The position numbers were made by a program, and so were the translations under genes. From assembly GCA_000955795.1 (NCBI GenBank), contig JYOB01000005.1, forward strand, positions 96,786 to 160,785: DNA of 64,000 bases, read 5' to 3'. Positions 27,540 to 39,825 of this stretch are shown piece by piece. The notes below the pieces were generated by a model. That model made no database searches. It was given only the letters and a program-made list of their open reading frames with translations, and had not been told where the DNA came from. Position 1 is the first letter of the stretch, and each line of letters begins with the position of its first letter. The DNA comes from Burkholderiaceae bacterium 26. GTDB lineage: Bacteria; Pseudomonadota; Gammaproteobacteria; Burkholderiales; Burkholderiaceae.

Positions 27540-27558
27540 GAGAATTGTTCTTATTATT
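27540..27558. promoter_or_regulatory. Candidate Fur-like box
   Basis: The minus-strand reading of this 19-mer matches the classical Fur consensus at about 13 of 19 positions by hand alignment. It lies in the 630-nt gap between the Nramp-type gene and cyoA. Fur control of cyo is known in E. coli, but this site is more than 500 nt from cyoA, so its target is unclear. Confidence 0.35.
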
Positions 27559-28122
27559 CGCAGCCTATTTGGGCGCACATCTGGGGATAACGTCGGGTGC
27601 GCGCCACTGTGGCTGATTGTCGCAGTGCAACAACAGGCACTTTCGATTTGCTTACCCGCAAAGCCACGTAAACCCTAGCCGTACGGCGAGGGCATCACTT
27701 GTCAATCGACGCCGTTTTCTATTTGCCTGAGCACATAGCGCAATCCGGAGCGCCATCTGGCGGTAAGATCGCGCCCGCATTCCACTCCCAACCGCGCTCC
27801 CCCAACGGGCGCATGACGTAGTGCCTGCTCCGACCTTTTACGCCCCCGATCTGTCGTCCGCCGCTTTGTGCGACGCGGCGGCGCTCGACTTCGCCCATGC
27901 CCGGCATGAGCGAAGCCCGCCTCGCCAACTGAGGGCGTTGGGTTCAGCTTCTCCCTGACCGGCGCCTGATGTGATCGAAGATCCGCTGCTGCACCCAGGC
28001 CTATTCGGGGTGACGGTAGTTCGGTCTTTTCTCATTTCCCGCGTTTTTCCGCCTGTGGCCGCTGTCTGGGCTGCTGGGCTCCCGTGATGTCCGGAAGCAT
28101 CGCCGGCGCAATTGTGCAAGAC
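27559..28122. other. Long intergenic region upstream of cyoABCD
   Basis: No family-like ORF is visible on either strand. The region presumably carries the cyo promoter; I could not identify a convincing -35/-10 pair. TTGTCA at 27699 is a -35 candidate without a good partner. Confidence 0.4.
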
Positions 28123-29109
28123 ATGAAGAACACACTCGTTCCACATATGAAGCGGCTCCTCGCCGCAAGCCTCCCGCTCTTGCTGGCGGGTTGCAACCTG
28201 ACGGTCCTGGACCCGAAGGGGATGATTGCGGCTGAAGAAAAGACGCTGATCCTGGTGGCGACCGGCCTGATGCTGCTAGTGGTCATCCCCGTGATCGTGC
28301 TGACGCTGGTGTTTGCGTGGAAGTACCGCGCGTCCAACACCAAGGCCCGCTACGAGCCGGACTGGTCGCACTCCAACGCCATCGAGGTCGTGGTGTGGCT
28401 GATCCCCTGCCTGATCATCATCGTGCTGGGCGTGATCACCTACAAGTCCACGCACGCGCTCGATCCGTACAAGCCGATCGAATCGGATGTGAAGCCCATC
28501 ACCGTCGAGGCCGTTTCGCTCGACTGGAAGTGGCTGTTCATCTATCCGGAACTGAAGATCGCGACGGTCAATCAACTGGCGTTCCCGGCCAACACCCCGA
28601 TCAACTTCAAGATCACGTCCGACACGGTGATGAACGCGTTCTTCATCCCGCAGCTCGGCAGCCAGGTGTACGCCATGGCGGGCATGCAGACCAAGCTGCA
28701 CCTGATCGCCAATGAGACCGGCGTGTTCGACGGCATGTCGTCGAACTACAGCGGCTCGGGTTTCACGGGCATGAAGTTCAAGGCCACGGCCATGACGAGC
28801 GAAGAGTTCGATGCTTGGGTCAAGCAGGTTCGCGAGTCGTCGCAGAACCTGACCAAGGAAGGCTACGCCGAGCTGTCCAAGCCGAGCGAGAAGGTGCCGC
28901 CGGCGGCGTACGCATCGGTCGACCCGACGCTGTATCACAGCATCCTGCACAAATACATGGACAAGATGGGCGAGGGCGAGAAGGTCCTGACGCTCGACGA
29001 GGCGCTCGAAGGCGCCAACTGCACGACGGCCACGGCTGAGGCGGCAACGCGTCCGCTGCCGGTGCAGTCCGCCCTGCCAGCGCCCAAGAGCGCGGCCAAG
29101 AATTCCTAG
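28123..29109 (+). CDS. cyoA: Cytochrome bo3 ubiquinol oxidase subunit II
   Basis: Membrane-anchored subunit of the bo3 quinol oxidase. The lipoprotein signal LLAASLPLLLAGCNLTVLDPKG is followed by two membrane helices and a cupredoxin-like domain (LDWKWLFIYPELKIATVNQLAFPANTPI). The copper-A cysteines of cytochrome c oxidases are absent from the block MNAFFIPQLGSQVYAMAGMQTKL, which marks a quinol oxidase. The start is uncertain: ATGs at 28087, 28123 and 28147 are in frame and none has a strong ribosome site; 28123 gives a normal signal peptide. Confidence 0.93.
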   Translation: MKNTLVPHMKRLLAASLPLLLAGCNLTVLDPKGMIAAEEKTLILVATGLMLLVVIPVIVLTLVFAWKYRASNTKARYEPDWSHSNAIEVVVWLIPCLIIIVLGVITYKSTHALDPYKPIESDVKPITVEAVSLDWKWLFIYPELKIATVNQLAFPANTPINFKITSDTVMNAFFIPQLGSQVYAMAGMQTKLHLIANETGVFDGMSSNYSGSGFTGMKFKATAMTSEEFDAWVKQVRESSQNLTKEGYAELSKPSEKVPPAAYASVDPTLYHSILHKYMDKMGEGEKVLTLDEALEGANCTTATAEAATRPLPVQSALPAPKSAAKNS

Positions 29110-29118
29110 GAGTTGACG

Positions 29119-31098
29119 ATGTTTGGCAAGTTGAGTCTGGAGGCCATTCCGCTGCACGAGCCCATCGTGGTCGTGACGGTGTCGGCCATTCTGTTGGGTG
29201 GCGCAGGCGTGTTCGGCCTGATCACCTATCTCAAGAAGTGGACCTACCTCTGGAATGAGTGGATCACCTCGGTCGATCACAAGAAGATCGGCGTGATGTA
29301 CTGCATTCTGGCCATCGTGATGCTGCTGCGCGGCTTTGCCGACGCCATCATGATGCGCTCGCAACTGGCGGTCGCCTCGGGCGGTGGTGCCGGCTATCTG
29401 CCGCCTGAGCACTATGACCAGATCTTCACCGCGCACGGCGTGATCATGATTTTCTTCATGGCCATGCCGCTGATGACGGGCCTGATCAACCTGATCGTGC
29501 CGCTGCAGATTGGCGCGCGCGACGTGGCATTCCCGTTCCTGAACACGCTGTCGTTCTGGTTGGCTGCTGCAGGTGTGGTGCTGATCAACGTGTCGCTCGG
29601 CGTGGGTGAATTTGCTCGCACTGGCTGGCTGGCGTACCCGCCGCTGTCGGAGCTGGCGTACAGCCCGGGCGTGGGGGTCGATTACTACATCTGGGCGTTG
29701 CAGATATCGGGCCTGGGGACATTGCTGACCGGCGTGAACTTCGTCGCGACCATCTTCAAGATGCGCGCGCCGGGCATGACGCTGATGCGCATGCCGATCT
29801 TCACCTGGACCGCCCTGTGCGCCAACATCCTGATCGTGGCCGCCTTCCCGGTGCTGACCGTGGCGCTGGCGCTGCTGGGTGCCGACCGCTATCTGGACAT
29901 GCACTTCTTCACGAACGGCGGCGGCGGTAACGCCATGCTGTACGTGAACCTGATCTGGATCTGGGGCCACCCCGAGGTGTACATCCTGATCCTGCCGGCC
30001 TTCGGCATGTTCTCGGAAATCGTCTCGACGTTCTCGCGCAAGAAGCTCTTCGGCTACACGTCGATGGTGTGGGCGACCGCCGGCATCACCGTGCTGTCGT
30101 TCCTGGTGTGGCTGCACCACTTCTTCACCATGGGCTCGGGTGCGAACGTCAACGCGTTCTTCGGTATCGCGACGATGATCATCTCGATCCCGACGGGCGT
30201 GAAGATCTTCAACTGGCTGTTCACGATGTACCGCGGCCGCGTCGAGCTGAACTCGATGATGCTGTGGACGATCGGCTTCATGATCACCTTCGTGATCGGC
30301 GGCATGACCGGCGTGCTGCTGGCCGTGCCGGGCGCCGACTTCCTGCTGCACAACAGCCTGTTCCTGATCGCTCACTTCCACAACACCATCATCGGTGGCG
30401 TGGTGTTCGGTTACCTGGCGGGTATCACGTACTGGTTCCCGAAGGCCTTCGGCTTCAAGCTGGACGAGAAGTGGGGCAAGCGCGCTTTCTGGTGCTGGTT
30501 CGTGGGTTTCTACACCGCGTTCATGCCGCTGTACGTGCTGGGCTTCATGGGCATGACGCGTCGTCTGAACCATACCGACAACCCGGCATGGCAACCGTGG
30601 CTGATCGTTGCCGTGATCGGCGCCGCGATCATCGCCTGCGGTATCGCTTCGCAGCTCATCCAGATCTTCGTGAGCATCCGCAACCGTCATGCGCTGGCTG
30701 ATCTGACGGGCGACCCCTGGGGCGGCCGTACGCTGGAGTGGGCGACGTCGTCGCCGCCGGCGCACTACAACTTCGCCCGCGTGCCGGTCATCCGTGACAT
30801 CGACGCCTTTGCAGACATGAAGGCGCGCGGTGAAGTGCTGACGCAGGTTGCACCGAGCTACGAAAAGATCCACATGCCGAAGAACACCGGCGCCGGCTTC
30901 TTCATCGGCATGTTCTCGATCGTGATGGGCTTCGCGCTGATCTGGCACATCTGGTGGATGGCCGTGCTGGGTCTGGTCGGCATGATCGGCAGCTTCATCC
31001 TCCGCAGCAACAACGACGACATCGATTACTACGTGCCCGCTCACGAGGTTCACGAGACCGAGTCGGCCTACTTCCAACGTATCGGTTCGCAGGCTTAA
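29119..31098 (+). CDS. cyoB: Cytochrome bo3 ubiquinol oxidase subunit I
   Basis: Catalytic haem-copper subunit that reduces oxygen to water and pumps protons. It is 659 residues from ATG 29119, which has TAGGAG six bases upstream. Key features are visible: [15 protein letters not shown] (low-spin haem His), [15 protein letters not shown] (copper B His plus crosslinked Tyr) and [10 protein letters not shown] (copper B histidines). HFHNTIIGG further on gives the remaining haem ligands. About fifteen helices are expected, as in CyoB. It follows cyoA by 9 nt. Confidence 0.96.
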   Translation: MFGKLSLEAIPLHEPIVVVTVSAILLGGAGVFGLITYLKKWTYLWNEWITSVDHKKIGVMYCILAIVMLLRGFADAIMMRSQLAVASGGGAGYLPPEHYDQIFTAHGVIMIFFMAMPLMTGLINLIVPLQIGARDVAFPFLNTLSFWLAAAGVVLINVSLGVGEFARTGWLAYPPLSELAYSPGVGVDYYIWALQISGLGTLLTGVNFVATIFKMRAPGMTLMRMPIFTWTALCANILIVAAFPVLTVALALLGADRYLDMHFFTNGGGGNAMLYVNLIWIWGHPEVYILILPAFGMFSEIVSTFSRKKLFGYTSMVWATAGITVLSFLVWLHHFFTMGSGANVNAFFGIATMIISIPTGVKIFNWLFTMYRGRVELNSMMLWTIGFMITFVIGGMTGVLLAVPGADFLLHNSLFLIAHFHNTIIGGVVFGYLAGITYWFPKAFGFKLDEKWGKRAFWCWFVGFYTAFMPLYVLGFMGMTRRLNHTDNPAWQPWLIVAVIGAAIIACGIASQLIQIFVSIRNRHALADLTGDPWGGRTLEWATSSPPAHYNFARVPVIRDIDAFADMKARGEVLTQVAPSYEKIHMPKNTGAGFFIGMFSIVMGFALIWHIWWMAVLGLVGMIGSFILRSNNDDIDYYVPAHEVHETESAYFQRIGSQA

Positions 31099-31101
31099 AC
31101 C

Positions 31102-31743
31102 ATGGCTTCCAATGTTCTAGACGGTCACGCCGCGCACGGTCACGCGCACGGCCACGACCACGCGCATGACCATGCGCACCACCACGATGCCGCAGACACC
31201 AAGGTCTTCGGCTTCTGGGTGTACCTGATGAGCGACTTGATCATCTTCGCGTCGCTGTTTGCCACGTTCTGCGTCCTGCGCGGTGCGACGGCGGGCGGCC
31301 CGACGGGCAAGGAACTCTTCGATCTGTCGTATGTGGCAATCGAAACCGGCATCCTGCTGGTGTCGTCCATCACCTACGGCATGGTGATGATCAGCCTGCA
31401 GAACGGCCGCAAGGACCAAGTGATGCTGTGGCTGGGCATCACGCTGCTGCTGGGCGCCGCGTTCGTCGGTATGGAAATCAACGAGTTCCATCACCTGATT
31501 GCAGAAGGCGCGGGCCCGAGCCGCAGCGCGTTCCTGTCGTCGTTCTTCCTGCTGGTCGGCACGCACGGCCTGCACGTGGCGAGCGGCATGCTGTGGATCA
31601 TCGTCCTGATGTGGCAGATCAGCCGCAAAGGGCTGACCCCGACGCAATCGACCCGCCTGTCGTGCCTGAGCCTGTTCTGGCACTTCTTGGACGTGGTGTG
31701 GATCGGCGTGTTTACCGTCGTGTATCTGCTGGGAGCGATGTAA
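31102..31743 (+). CDS. cyoC: Cytochrome bo3 ubiquinol oxidase subunit III
   Basis: A 213-residue, five-helix subunit of the bo3 complex. Recognisable segments include [21 protein letters not shown] and [20 protein letters not shown]. The first 30 residues are unusually histidine-rich (many HGHAHGH-type repeats), well beyond what the oxidase fold needs and suggestive of metal binding. It lies 3 nt after cyoB and abuts cyoD. Confidence 0.95.
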   Translation: MASNVLDGHAAHGHAHGHDHAHDHAHHHDAADTKVFGFWVYLMSDLIIFASLFATFCVLRGATAGGPTGKELFDLSYVAIETGILLVSSITYGMVMISLQNGRKDQVMLWLGITLLLGAAFVGMEINEFHHLIAEGAGPSRSAFLSSFFLLVGTHGLHVASGMLWIIVLMWQISRKGLTPTQSTRLSCLSLFWHFLDVVWIGVFTVVYLLGAM

Positions 31744-32112
31744 ATGGAACAGACCAACGTTTCGACGGGCATTGCCCACGATGATGCCCACGGCCATGCA
31801 GCTGGCGGCGCCGGCCATGCCACCGTCAAGGGCTACCTGATCGGCTTCGTGCTGGCGGTGATCCTGACGGCCATCCCGTTCAAGATGGTGATGGACGGCG
31901 GCTACTCGCACCAGACGGTGCTGGTGACGGTGATGGCCCTGGCGGTCGTGCAGATCGTCGTGCACCTGATCTATTTCCTGCACCTGGACGGCTCGTCCGC
32001 CCAGCGCTGGAACGTGATGGCCTTCCTGTTCACGCTGCTGATCCTGGCGATCGTCATTGTCGGCTCGCTGTGGGTCATGCATAACATGAACGCCAACATG
32101 ATGACGATGTAA
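31744..32112 (+). CDS. cyoD: Cytochrome bo3 ubiquinol oxidase subunit IV
   Basis: Small three-helix subunit of 122 residues that assists oxidase assembly. Family segments are visible: KGYLIGFVLAVILTAIPF, QIVVHLIYFLHLDGSSAQRWN and FTLLILAIVIVGSLWVMHN. The N-terminus also carries several histidines (AHDDAHGHAAGGAGH). The ATG directly follows the cyoC stop. There is no cyoE downstream. Confidence 0.94.
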   Translation: MEQTNVSTGIAHDDAHGHAAGGAGHATVKGYLIGFVLAVILTAIPFKMVMDGGYSHQTVLVTVMALAVVQIVVHLIYFLHLDGSSAQRWNVMAFLFTLLILAIVIVGSLWVMHNMNANMMTM

Positions 32113-32136
32113 CGAGGCTTGGCCTCTGTTGCATCG

Positions 32137-32170
32137 GAAGGGCGCCCCCTGGTGGGCGCCTTTTTCTTTT
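32137..32170 (+). terminator. Intrinsic terminator of cyoABCD
   Basis: AAGG-CGCCC (with one bulged G) pairs with GGGCGCCTT, followed by TTTTTCTTTT. Confidence 0.88.
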
Positions 32171-32263
32171 GCTCGTGCGGCCTTGAGCCTTGGGTTTGCC
32201 ATGCCCCGGCTTTGTTAAACTCGCCGGGTTCCCCATTTCTGCGTTTCCCCCCGCAATTCCGCC

Positions 32264-33931
<1,668 letters not shown>

Positions 33932-33937
33932 GCGAGA

Positions 33938-33963
33938 ATACGCGGGTCTTTCGGCCCGCGTTC
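33938..33963. terminator. Hairpin between convergent ettA and the CDGSH gene
   Basis: CGCGGG (33941-33946) pairs with CCCGCG (33955-33960) around a T-rich loop. The T tract is weak, so efficiency is uncertain. Confidence 0.5.
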
Positions 33964-33967
33964 CTGC

Positions 33968-34201
33968 TTACGGCGACCGGTCCGCCTCAACCGGCGCAGG
34001 TGCGTCGAGGTTGCTGTCAAACTCGACGCGCTTGTGCGAGCCGTCACAGAACGGCTTGTTCAGCGAGTGCCCGCAGCGGCACAGCCATGCCTGCCCTTCC
34101 TCCACCGGTAATTCGCGTCCGCCCTGGGTGACGATCCGGAAGCTTCCCTTGATGTGATACGGGCCGTTGTTGCGGACCGTGATGACAACGTCGTCGGCCA
34201 T
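33968..34201 (-). CDS. CDGSH iron-sulfur domain protein
   Basis: A 77-residue protein with the 2Fe-2S signature CRCGHSLNKPFCDGSH (three Cys and one His ligand) near residues 41-56. The N-terminal strand region VVITVRNNGPYHIKGSFRIV is typical of small bacterial CDGSH proteins. Their role is thought to be redox or cluster transfer, but it is undefined in bacteria. It follows the YbaK-domain gene by 10 nt, likely cotranscribed. Confidence 0.9.
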   Translation of the reverse strand: MADDVVITVRNNGPYHIKGSFRIVTQGGRELPVEEGQAWLCRCGHSLNKPFCDGSHKRVEFDSNLDAPAPVEADRSP

Positions 34202-34211
34202 GGCCGCCTCC

Positions 34212-34700
34212 TCAGAAGAGGATGCCCTGCATGCGATACGCGAAATGAGCGGGCTTGGCGTCGCGCATCAAGGCCATGAACTGATCCATGTCCATATGCA
34301 CGACGTTTTCGTGGTCGCCAGCTTCGAAGTAGACGTCGCCGTGGGTCATCAGGCTGCTGTCGATGTAGGTCGGCATGCCGTAGGCCGTGCCCACAGGCGG
34401 AACGGCCCCTGCATCGCAGTCCCGGAAGACTTCGCGCAACTCCGATTCATCGGCCAGCGTCAGGTCCATGCGCCCCGATTCCTTTTGCAGCTCGGACAGA
34501 TGCAGGTGATACGTGGATGGCAACACGGCCGCGACATAGCCAAGCTTGTCTTCGAGCAACAGCGTCTTGGCCAGACGGTCGCCCGGGACATGCGCAGATT
34601 GCGCGGTTTCAGTGCTCGTGTGGGTATGCGGATGACGAATCACCTCGTACAGGCAGCCCTTGCTGCGCAGGCAGCCGTCGAGGGTGCTGGAGATCGACAT
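34212..34700 (-). CDS. YbaK/aminoacyl-tRNA deacylase-domain protein
   Basis: A 162-residue protein of the YbaK/ProX superfamily, which hydrolyses mischarged aminoacyl-tRNAs or related esters. Visible family blocks are KTLLLEDKLGYVAAVLPSTYHLHLSELQK (note the conserved Lys near 45) and AVPPVGTAYGMPTYIDSSL, with a later GDHENVVHMD. The exact tRNA substrate cannot be told. It is the first gene of a pair with the CDGSH gene. Confidence 0.85.
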   Translation of the reverse strand: MSISSTLDGCLRSKGCLYEVIRHPHTHTSTETAQSAHVPGDRLAKTLLLEDKLGYVAAVLPSTYHLHLSELQKESGRMDLTLADESELREVFRDCDAGAVPPVGTAYGMPTYIDSSLMTHGDVYFEAGDHENVVHMDMDQFMALMRDAKPAHFAYRMQGILF

Positions 34701-34803
34701 GGCGTCCTCCCGTGTGCTGTGCGACCGGCGGCGGGATTGCTGTGGCCGCTACGTCAGCATAGGTCGGTTTGCGGATTGCGCAGGCATTCGAGCGTACAAA
34801 AGC

Positions 34804-34831
34804 AACGGGCCGCTCGTGTGAGCGGCCCGCG
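34804..34831 (-). terminator. Hairpin downstream of the PXPV-repeat gene
   Basis: CGGGCCGCTC (34806-34815) pairs perfectly with GAGCGGCCCG (34820-34829). On the minus strand a partial T-run (GCTTTTG) follows, so it probably ends the gene at 34870. Confidence 0.7.
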
Positions 34832-34869
34832 TGGCGATGTAGTTATCTGTTCGCGCTAGGCGTCAGGCA

Positions 34870-35178
34870 TTAGCGGTCCCAGCCGCGGTGCCAGCCGTGA
34901 TCGTGGCGCCATTCGCGTTCGCGCCACTCGTGACGGCGCCATTCACGCTCACGCCAGTCGTCGCGGTCGCGATAGTAGCCGCCATAGACGACCGGGGCAG
35001 GGGCATAGACCGGGGCCGGGCGATACACCACGGGCGGCGGTGCATAGACAGGGGCCGGGGCCACGTACACCGGTGCAGGCACGCCGATCGACACGCCGAC
35101 ATCCACATGCGCCAGCGCCGCCGTCGAGGCGCACAGCGCGGCGCCACCCAGAACGAATGCGAGCAGTGTGCGTTTCAT
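34870..35178 (-). CDS. Exported PXPV-repeat protein
   Basis: A 102-residue protein with a signal peptide (MKRTLLAFVLGGAALCASTAALA), then VDVGVSIGV, a proline repeat section (PAPVYVAPAPVYAPPPVVY) and an Arg/Trp/His-rich tail with repeats such as WREREWRRHEWRERE. Small PXPV-repeat proteins of this kind are common in Burkholderiales; function is unknown. The related lipoprotein at 40688 shares the PAPV/APVY wording. Confidence 0.8.
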   Translation of the reverse strand: MKRTLLAFVLGGAALCASTAALAHVDVGVSIGVPAPVYVAPAPVYAPPPVVYRPAPVYAPAPVVYGGYYRDRDDWREREWRRHEWREREWRHDHGWHRGWDR

Positions 35179-35309
35179 GATGCTTCTCCTTACGGTTGCG
35201 AGGCCGGGGCGGAGGTGCCGTCGACTTCGTGTATCAAGTTCGTGATGCCATTTTATGAACCGGCGGACGCTTCAGGTGATACGCAAATCCTACGGATGTA
35301 ACGGGAAGT

Positions 35310-35345
35310 AAAACGCCCCACCGGCAAGACACTGGTGGGGCGCGG
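35310..35345 (-). terminator. Intrinsic terminator of opgGH
   Basis: CGCCCCACC (35314-35322) pairs with GGTGGGGCG (35334-35342). On the minus strand it is followed by GTTTTACTT. Confidence 0.82.
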
Positions 35346-35367
35346 TATTTCACGTGGGGCGGCTCGT

Positions 35368-37956
35368 TCAGCCCTGTGCAGGCTCCCAGGCCGTTCGCTG
35401 TTCAGGTGACGACCACACCGCCAGGTGCAGCGCCGACAGCGCGAACGGATCCGACAGCAATACCAGCTTCTGCTTGCCTGTGAGCCTGTCGGGGCCGACT
35501 TCCAGTGCGTGACGCACATGTGCTTCCCGCACAGCAATCAGGCGCCGGTCGTGCGGAAAACGGGCCGTGCCGATCGCGCACATCAGCGCGTTGGTGACGG
35601 GGTCGACCACCGCCTGACGGAAGTCCGGCATCGGCGGCGCATTGCGCAGGTGCTTGCGCGTGGCGCGAAGTTCGCGCGGCGGGCGCACTTCCTCCGGGAT
35701 CATGAACAGGCGCAGGCGCCGCATGCGGCGGCCCAGGCTCACGCGGCTGGAGAGCACCGACAGCGGAATCGACACGATCAGCGCGCCCACGACTGGCGAA
35801 AGCCACCAGAGGAAGCTCGGGTTCAGCCAATACACGATCGCAGCCCAGACGATGCCGATCACGGTGTGCAGGCCGTGGCGGCGGACGGCGTCGCCCCAAT
35901 GAGTTTGCGCGTCTTCGCGCGGCGGCGATTTCCAGTGCACCTTCCAGCCGAGGAACGCGGCCGTCACGAAGCGCGTGTGGAACAGCATGCGCACTGGCGC
36001 AGCCAGCACCGAGAACGCTGCCTCAATCGCCATCGACAACGCCAGGTGGATCGCCCCGCCAAAGCGCTTCGGCCCCTGGGCCCACAGCACCAGCACGCTC
36101 AAAATCTTCGGCAGGAACAGCACGGTGGCGGTAGCGGAAAACAGCGCGGCGGCTTTTTCTGGATGCCACTCCGGCCAGATCGGGAAGAGCTGGCGCGGCT
36201 GCGTGAAGTACTCCGGCGCGATCAGCGTGTGCTTGGCCAGCAGGGCCGTCGACAGGATCAGGAACAGGAACCACAGCGGTGCCGACAGATATGCCATCAC
36301 CCCGGTGATGAACACGGCGCGGTGCACACGATGGAAGCCCGGCGCGCCGAACAGGCGGAAGTTCATCAGGTTGCCGTGGCACCAGCGGCGGTCGCGGCCC
36401 AGTTCGTCGAGCAGGTTGGGCGGCATTTCCTCGTAGCTGCCGTCCAGGTCGTAGGCGATCCACACGGCCCAGCCGGCGCGGCGCATCAGCGCGGCTTCGA
36501 CAAAGTCGTGCGACATGATCTCGCCTGCAAGCGAGCCCTTGCCCGGAATCGGTGCCAGCGCGCAGTGCTTGATGAATGGGTCCAGCCGGATGATGGCGTT
36601 GTGGCCCCAGTAGTGCGATTCGCCGAGTTGCCAGTAGTGCAGGCCGGCCGTGAACAGCGGCCCGTACACGCGCGTGGCGAACTGCTGGATACGTGCGTAC
36701 AGCGTGTCGCGGCCGGCGGCGCGCGGCGCGGTCTGGATGATGCCCGCGCTTGGCGCACCTTCCATCAACTGCACGAGGCGCGTCAGGCAATCGCCGCTCA
36801 TTACGCTGTCGGCGTCGAGCACGATCATGTAGCGGTATTTGCCGCCCCAGCGCCGGCAGAAATCGTCGATGTTGCCGCTCTTGCGCTTCACGCGGTGGCG
36901 ACGCCAACGATAGAAGATGCGACCGAAACCATGGAGCGCGCGGCAGATATGCAGCCATGCGTCGGCTTCTGCGGTGCGGATGTCCGGGTCGCCGGAGTCT
37001 GAAAGCACGAAGAAGTCGAAGTGTTCCAGATGCCCCGTGCGCTGCAACGATTCGTACGTTGCGCGCAGCCCCGCAAACACGCGCTGCACATCTTCATTGC
37101 AGATCGGCATGACGATGGCCGTGCGCGCATCGTCCGGAATCGTGGCGTCGGGCGTGGCGCGGCGCGAGATGACGAAGCGGTCGCCGTGGAAGGCCAGCAG
37201 CAGGAAGCCGGTGATGGCCGTCCAGAAGCCTGCCGACACCCAGCAGAACAGCACTGCAAACAGCACGATGATGATGGCTTCGAGCCAGTCGGCGCCGTGG
37301 TACGGCAGCACCGTGCTCATCGCCCAGGTGGCAGCGATGGTCTGCGCGATCATCAGCGCCAGCAGCGTGAGGCGGCGGCGCGAGCCAACGAAGCGCCAGA
37401 TGCCTTTCGGGTCCGGCGAGTCGGGCGCTTCATACGGCACTGGCTTCTTGCCGCCATGCATCCAACGGTCGACGGCCTTGCGGGTGCGCCAGATCGGCCC
37501 GAGCACCCAGGGCCAAGGCACCATCGAGCGGCGCGCAGGCGTAGGCCCGGTATCCAGGTGGATGCGGCCTTGGCTGTCGCGCTCAAGTGGCGGCGCGGGC
37601 TCGGCAGAGGGCTCCGTCGACGCGGCATCGGCGCGCGTGGCGCCATAGGCGGCATCCAGACGCGAGCCTACAGAAGCGTAGGCCGGCGCATCGGCGTCGA
37701 TCGAGGTCGTCTGCGCCGGGTCAAGCCTAGCCAGTGCGCGATGCAGCTTGGCGAGCGCTGCCGCATCGTCGTCGCCCGCTGTGATGCCCGCGGTGCGCAG
37801 CAGCGCAGCGCGCGCCTCGGCCGCCAGCGGCAGCGCCTCTAGGTAATGGTCGGCCACAGACTGCGCTGTGGCAGGGGTGGTGGAGGGGGCGGTGCCAGCG
37901 GCACCGTCAGTCTGGGCTGTCGTCACGTTCAGCCCGGAGGTAACAGGTAGCTCCAC
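35368..37956 (-). CDS. opgH: Osmoregulated periplasmic glucan glucosyltransferase
   Basis: Inner-membrane glycosyltransferase that polymerises the beta-glucan backbone from UDP-glucose. The 862-residue protein has an Ala/Asp-rich N-terminal cytoplasmic domain, membrane helices near 205 and 235, then a GT2 domain. Visible motifs are [28 protein letters not shown] and [15 protein letters not shown], with the acceptor-site block [11 protein letters not shown] (QxxRW-like). More helices follow. The start is GTG and overlaps opgG by 28 nt. Confidence 0.95.
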   Translation of the reverse strand: MELPVTSGLNVTTAQTDGAAGTAPSTTPATAQSVADHYLEALPLAAEARAALLRTAGITAGDDDAAALAKLHRALARLDPAQTTSIDADAPAYASVGSRLDAAYGATRADAASTEPSAEPAPPLERDSQGRIHLDTGPTPARRSMVPWPWVLGPIWRTRKAVDRWMHGGKKPVPYEAPDSPDPKGIWRFVGSRRRLTLLALMIAQTIAATWAMSTVLPYHGADWLEAIIIVLFAVLFCWVSAGFWTAITGFLLLAFHGDRFVISRRATPDATIPDDARTAIVMPICNEDVQRVFAGLRATYESLQRTGHLEHFDFFVLSDSGDPDIRTAEADAWLHICRALHGFGRIFYRWRRHRVKRKSGNIDDFCRRWGGKYRYMIVLDADSVMSGDCLTRLVQLMEGAPSAGIIQTAPRAAGRDTLYARIQQFATRVYGPLFTAGLHYWQLGESHYWGHNAIIRLDPFIKHCALAPIPGKGSLAGEIMSHDFVEAALMRRAGWAVWIAYDLDGSYEEMPPNLLDELGRDRRWCHGNLMNFRLFGAPGFHRVHRAVFITGVMAYLSAPLWFLFLILSTALLAKHTLIAPEYFTQPRQLFPIWPEWHPEKAAALFSATATVLFLPKILSVLVLWAQGPKRFGGAIHLALSMAIEAAFSVLAAPVRMLFHTRFVTAAFLGWKVHWKSPPREDAQTHWGDAVRRHGLHTVIGIVWAAIVYWLNPSFLWWLSPVVGALIVSIPLSVLSSRVSLGRRMRRLRLFMIPEEVRPPRELRATRKHLRNAPPMPDFRQAVVDPVTNALMCAIGTARFPHDRRLIAVREAHVRHALEVGPDRLTGKQKLVLLSDPFALSALHLAVWSSPEQRTAWEPAQG

Positions 37957-39521
37957 GTCTCAGAAAGTCCGGTGCCGCCGCTGCGCAGGTAGCCACGCAT
38001 TTCGACGGGTTTATCGTCGTCGACCCGCTTGAGGCGCACGGTCACGCGCCAGCCGCCGGTCGCGGTGTTGGGTTGGCCGAAGATCGATTCGATCTTGCCG
38101 TTGGCATCTGCCGAGAAAACGGGCTCAACCGGTGCATTGGGCGGAAGCTTCGCCAGCGCGGGGCCTTCAAAGTCGACCACGAAGGCGATCGTATCGTCGG
38201 GCTTGCGCTCGTCGGGGCGCTTGGTCGTCCAGCCGTGCGAGCGGCGCGTCTGCGTAACCCACGCCAGCGCCGGTTTCTTGTCGGCGTCTTTCTGCCACAG
38301 CAGGCGGTATTCGAGATTGAACGGCTGATGGGGCTTGGGCGGGTTCTCTGGCACCCAGTAGGCGACCACGTTGTCGTTCGTCTCGTCTGGCGTCGGAATC
38401 TGCACCAGCTCCACACGGCCCGCGCCCCATTTGCCGACGGGCTCGACCCACGCGCTCGGGCGCAGCTCATAGCGGTCGCCGATTTCCTGGTAGCTGGAGA
38501 ATGCACGGTCACGCTGCATCAGGCCGAAACCGCCCGGATTGGTCGTCCCGAACGAGCTGACCAGCAGGCGCTTGGGGTTCGTCAGCGGACGCCAGATCCA
38601 TTCGCCTGTTCCGGAAAGCACCGACAGGCCGTCGGAGTCATGCACTTCGGGGCGGAAATCCAGCGCAGGCGCCGGTTGGTTCTCGCCAAAGAAGAACATG
38701 CTGGTGAGCGGGGCGATGGCCAGCTTGCTCACGTTCTCGCGCATGTACAGCTGCGCCTTGACGTCGACCGCCGTGTCGCTGCCCGGCTTGATGACAAAGC
38801 GGTAGGCACCCGTGGCGCGGCGCGAGTTGAGCAACGCGTAGATCGTCAGCTCTTTCGCATTGGCGGCCGGGCGTTCGATCCAGAAATCGGTGAAGCGGGG
38901 GAATTCCTCGCCTGAATTGAGCGCGGTGTCGATGGCCAAGCCGCGCGCGGAGAGACCGTAGACCTGCCCCTTGCCGATGCCTCGGAAGTACGACGCGCCC
39001 AGGAACACGATGACCTCGTCCTTGTACTTGGGCGTGTTCATCGGGTAGTGCACGCGGAAGCCGGCAAAGCCGAGCTTCTGCAACTGCTTCGGGTCGAGCT
39101 TGACCGGGCCGTAGTCGAACAGGCGCGGATCGAAGCGGATTTCGCGCACGCCGGCGGGCGACACCTCGTTGATCTTCACGGGCTGGTCGTAGTACGAACC
39201 CTCGTGGAAGAAACCGAGTTCGAACGGCAGCTTGTCGCGGCGCCAGTAAGCCTGGTCGGACTTGAAGCGGATCTCGCGGTACTGGTCGTAGCGCAACTCG
39301 CGAAGTTCGCGGGGCAGGGTTTCGGCGGGCGCCTGGTACGGCTTGGAGGCCAGTTGCTTGGCGCGTACGGCCACATCGTTGAAACCGAAGGCCAGCGCAG
39401 CATGCGCCGAAGCCAGTGCCAGCAGGCCCACGGCCAACCGCGCATAGCCGGCTACCGAACGGTTGCGTGCCGCGCGAGCGGCCCCCGGCGTGCGGGAGGA
39501 AACAGCGGAGGGAATGTTCAA
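37929..39521 (-). CDS. opgG: Periplasmic glucan biosynthesis protein OpgG
   Basis: Periplasmic protein required for making or branching osmoregulated glucans. The 530-residue precursor has a signal peptide ([21 protein letters not shown]) and the family N-terminus [19 protein letters not shown]. Later segments are [18 protein letters not shown] and [24 protein letters not shown]. The longest frame begins at TTG 39521 and I see no in-frame ATG before the signal, so TTG is the probable start, with no clear ribosome site. It is first in opgGH. Confidence 0.94.
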   Translation of the reverse strand: MNIPSAVSSRTPGAARAARNRSVAGYARLAVGLLALASAHAALAFGFNDVAVRAKQLASKPYQAPAETLPRELRELRYDQYREIRFKSDQAYWRRDKLPFELGFFHEGSYYDQPVKINEVSPAGVREIRFDPRLFDYGPVKLDPKQLQKLGFAGFRVHYPMNTPKYKDEVIVFLGASYFRGIGKGQVYGLSARGLAIDTALNSGEEFPRFTDFWIERPAANAKELTIYALLNSRRATGAYRFVIKPGSDTAVDVKAQLYMRENVSKLAIAPLTSMFFFGENQPAPALDFRPEVHDSDGLSVLSGTGEWIWRPLTNPKRLLVSSFGTTNPGGFGLMQRDRAFSSYQEIGDRYELRPSAWVEPVGKWGAGRVELVQIPTPDETNDNVVAYWVPENPPKPHQPFNLEYRLLWQKDADKKPALAWVTQTRRSHGWTTKRPDERKPDDTIAFVVDFEGPALAKLPPNAPVEPVFSADANGKIESIFGQPNTATGGWRVTVRLKRVDDDKPVEMRGYLRSGGTGLSETWSYLLPPG

Positions 39522-39825
39522 AATGAGATCGCGTCTATGCGGCGGGCCGAGGAACGTGACGCTTCGGTCCTGCCGGTCATTCGTCTGTGCCGCCGAGATT
39601 TTACCCGCCGTACCTTTGCGAGATCAAAACCGGCAACATTTTGATAATGTTTCTGGCCGTATCGGACCGCCATCGGCGTCAAATGGCGTGTAATCAGGCG
39701 GTCTGTGGCGGGTCAACCGTTCGGTTGAGGGGAACGCACACCGGCGGCTGGCGGTCAGAACCGCTTTCCTGTGTGCCGGGATTTCCGCATGGCACACTCT
39801 CGGCTTTTTCCTCCATGGAGTTCGC
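39522..39825. promoter_or_regulatory. Divergent promoter region between opgG and an exported-protein gene
   Basis: About 300 nt separate two divergent genes. AT-rich stretches near 39630-39655 (ACATTTTGATAATGTTTC) are likely promoter DNA, but I cannot assign -35/-10 pairs with confidence. Confidence 0.4.

Noticed and set aside
28276-31077. A 933-codon open frame on the minus strand
   Set aside because: It is antisense to cyoA and cyoB, whose ligand motifs are intact. Composition is His/Arg/Gln-rich antisense type.
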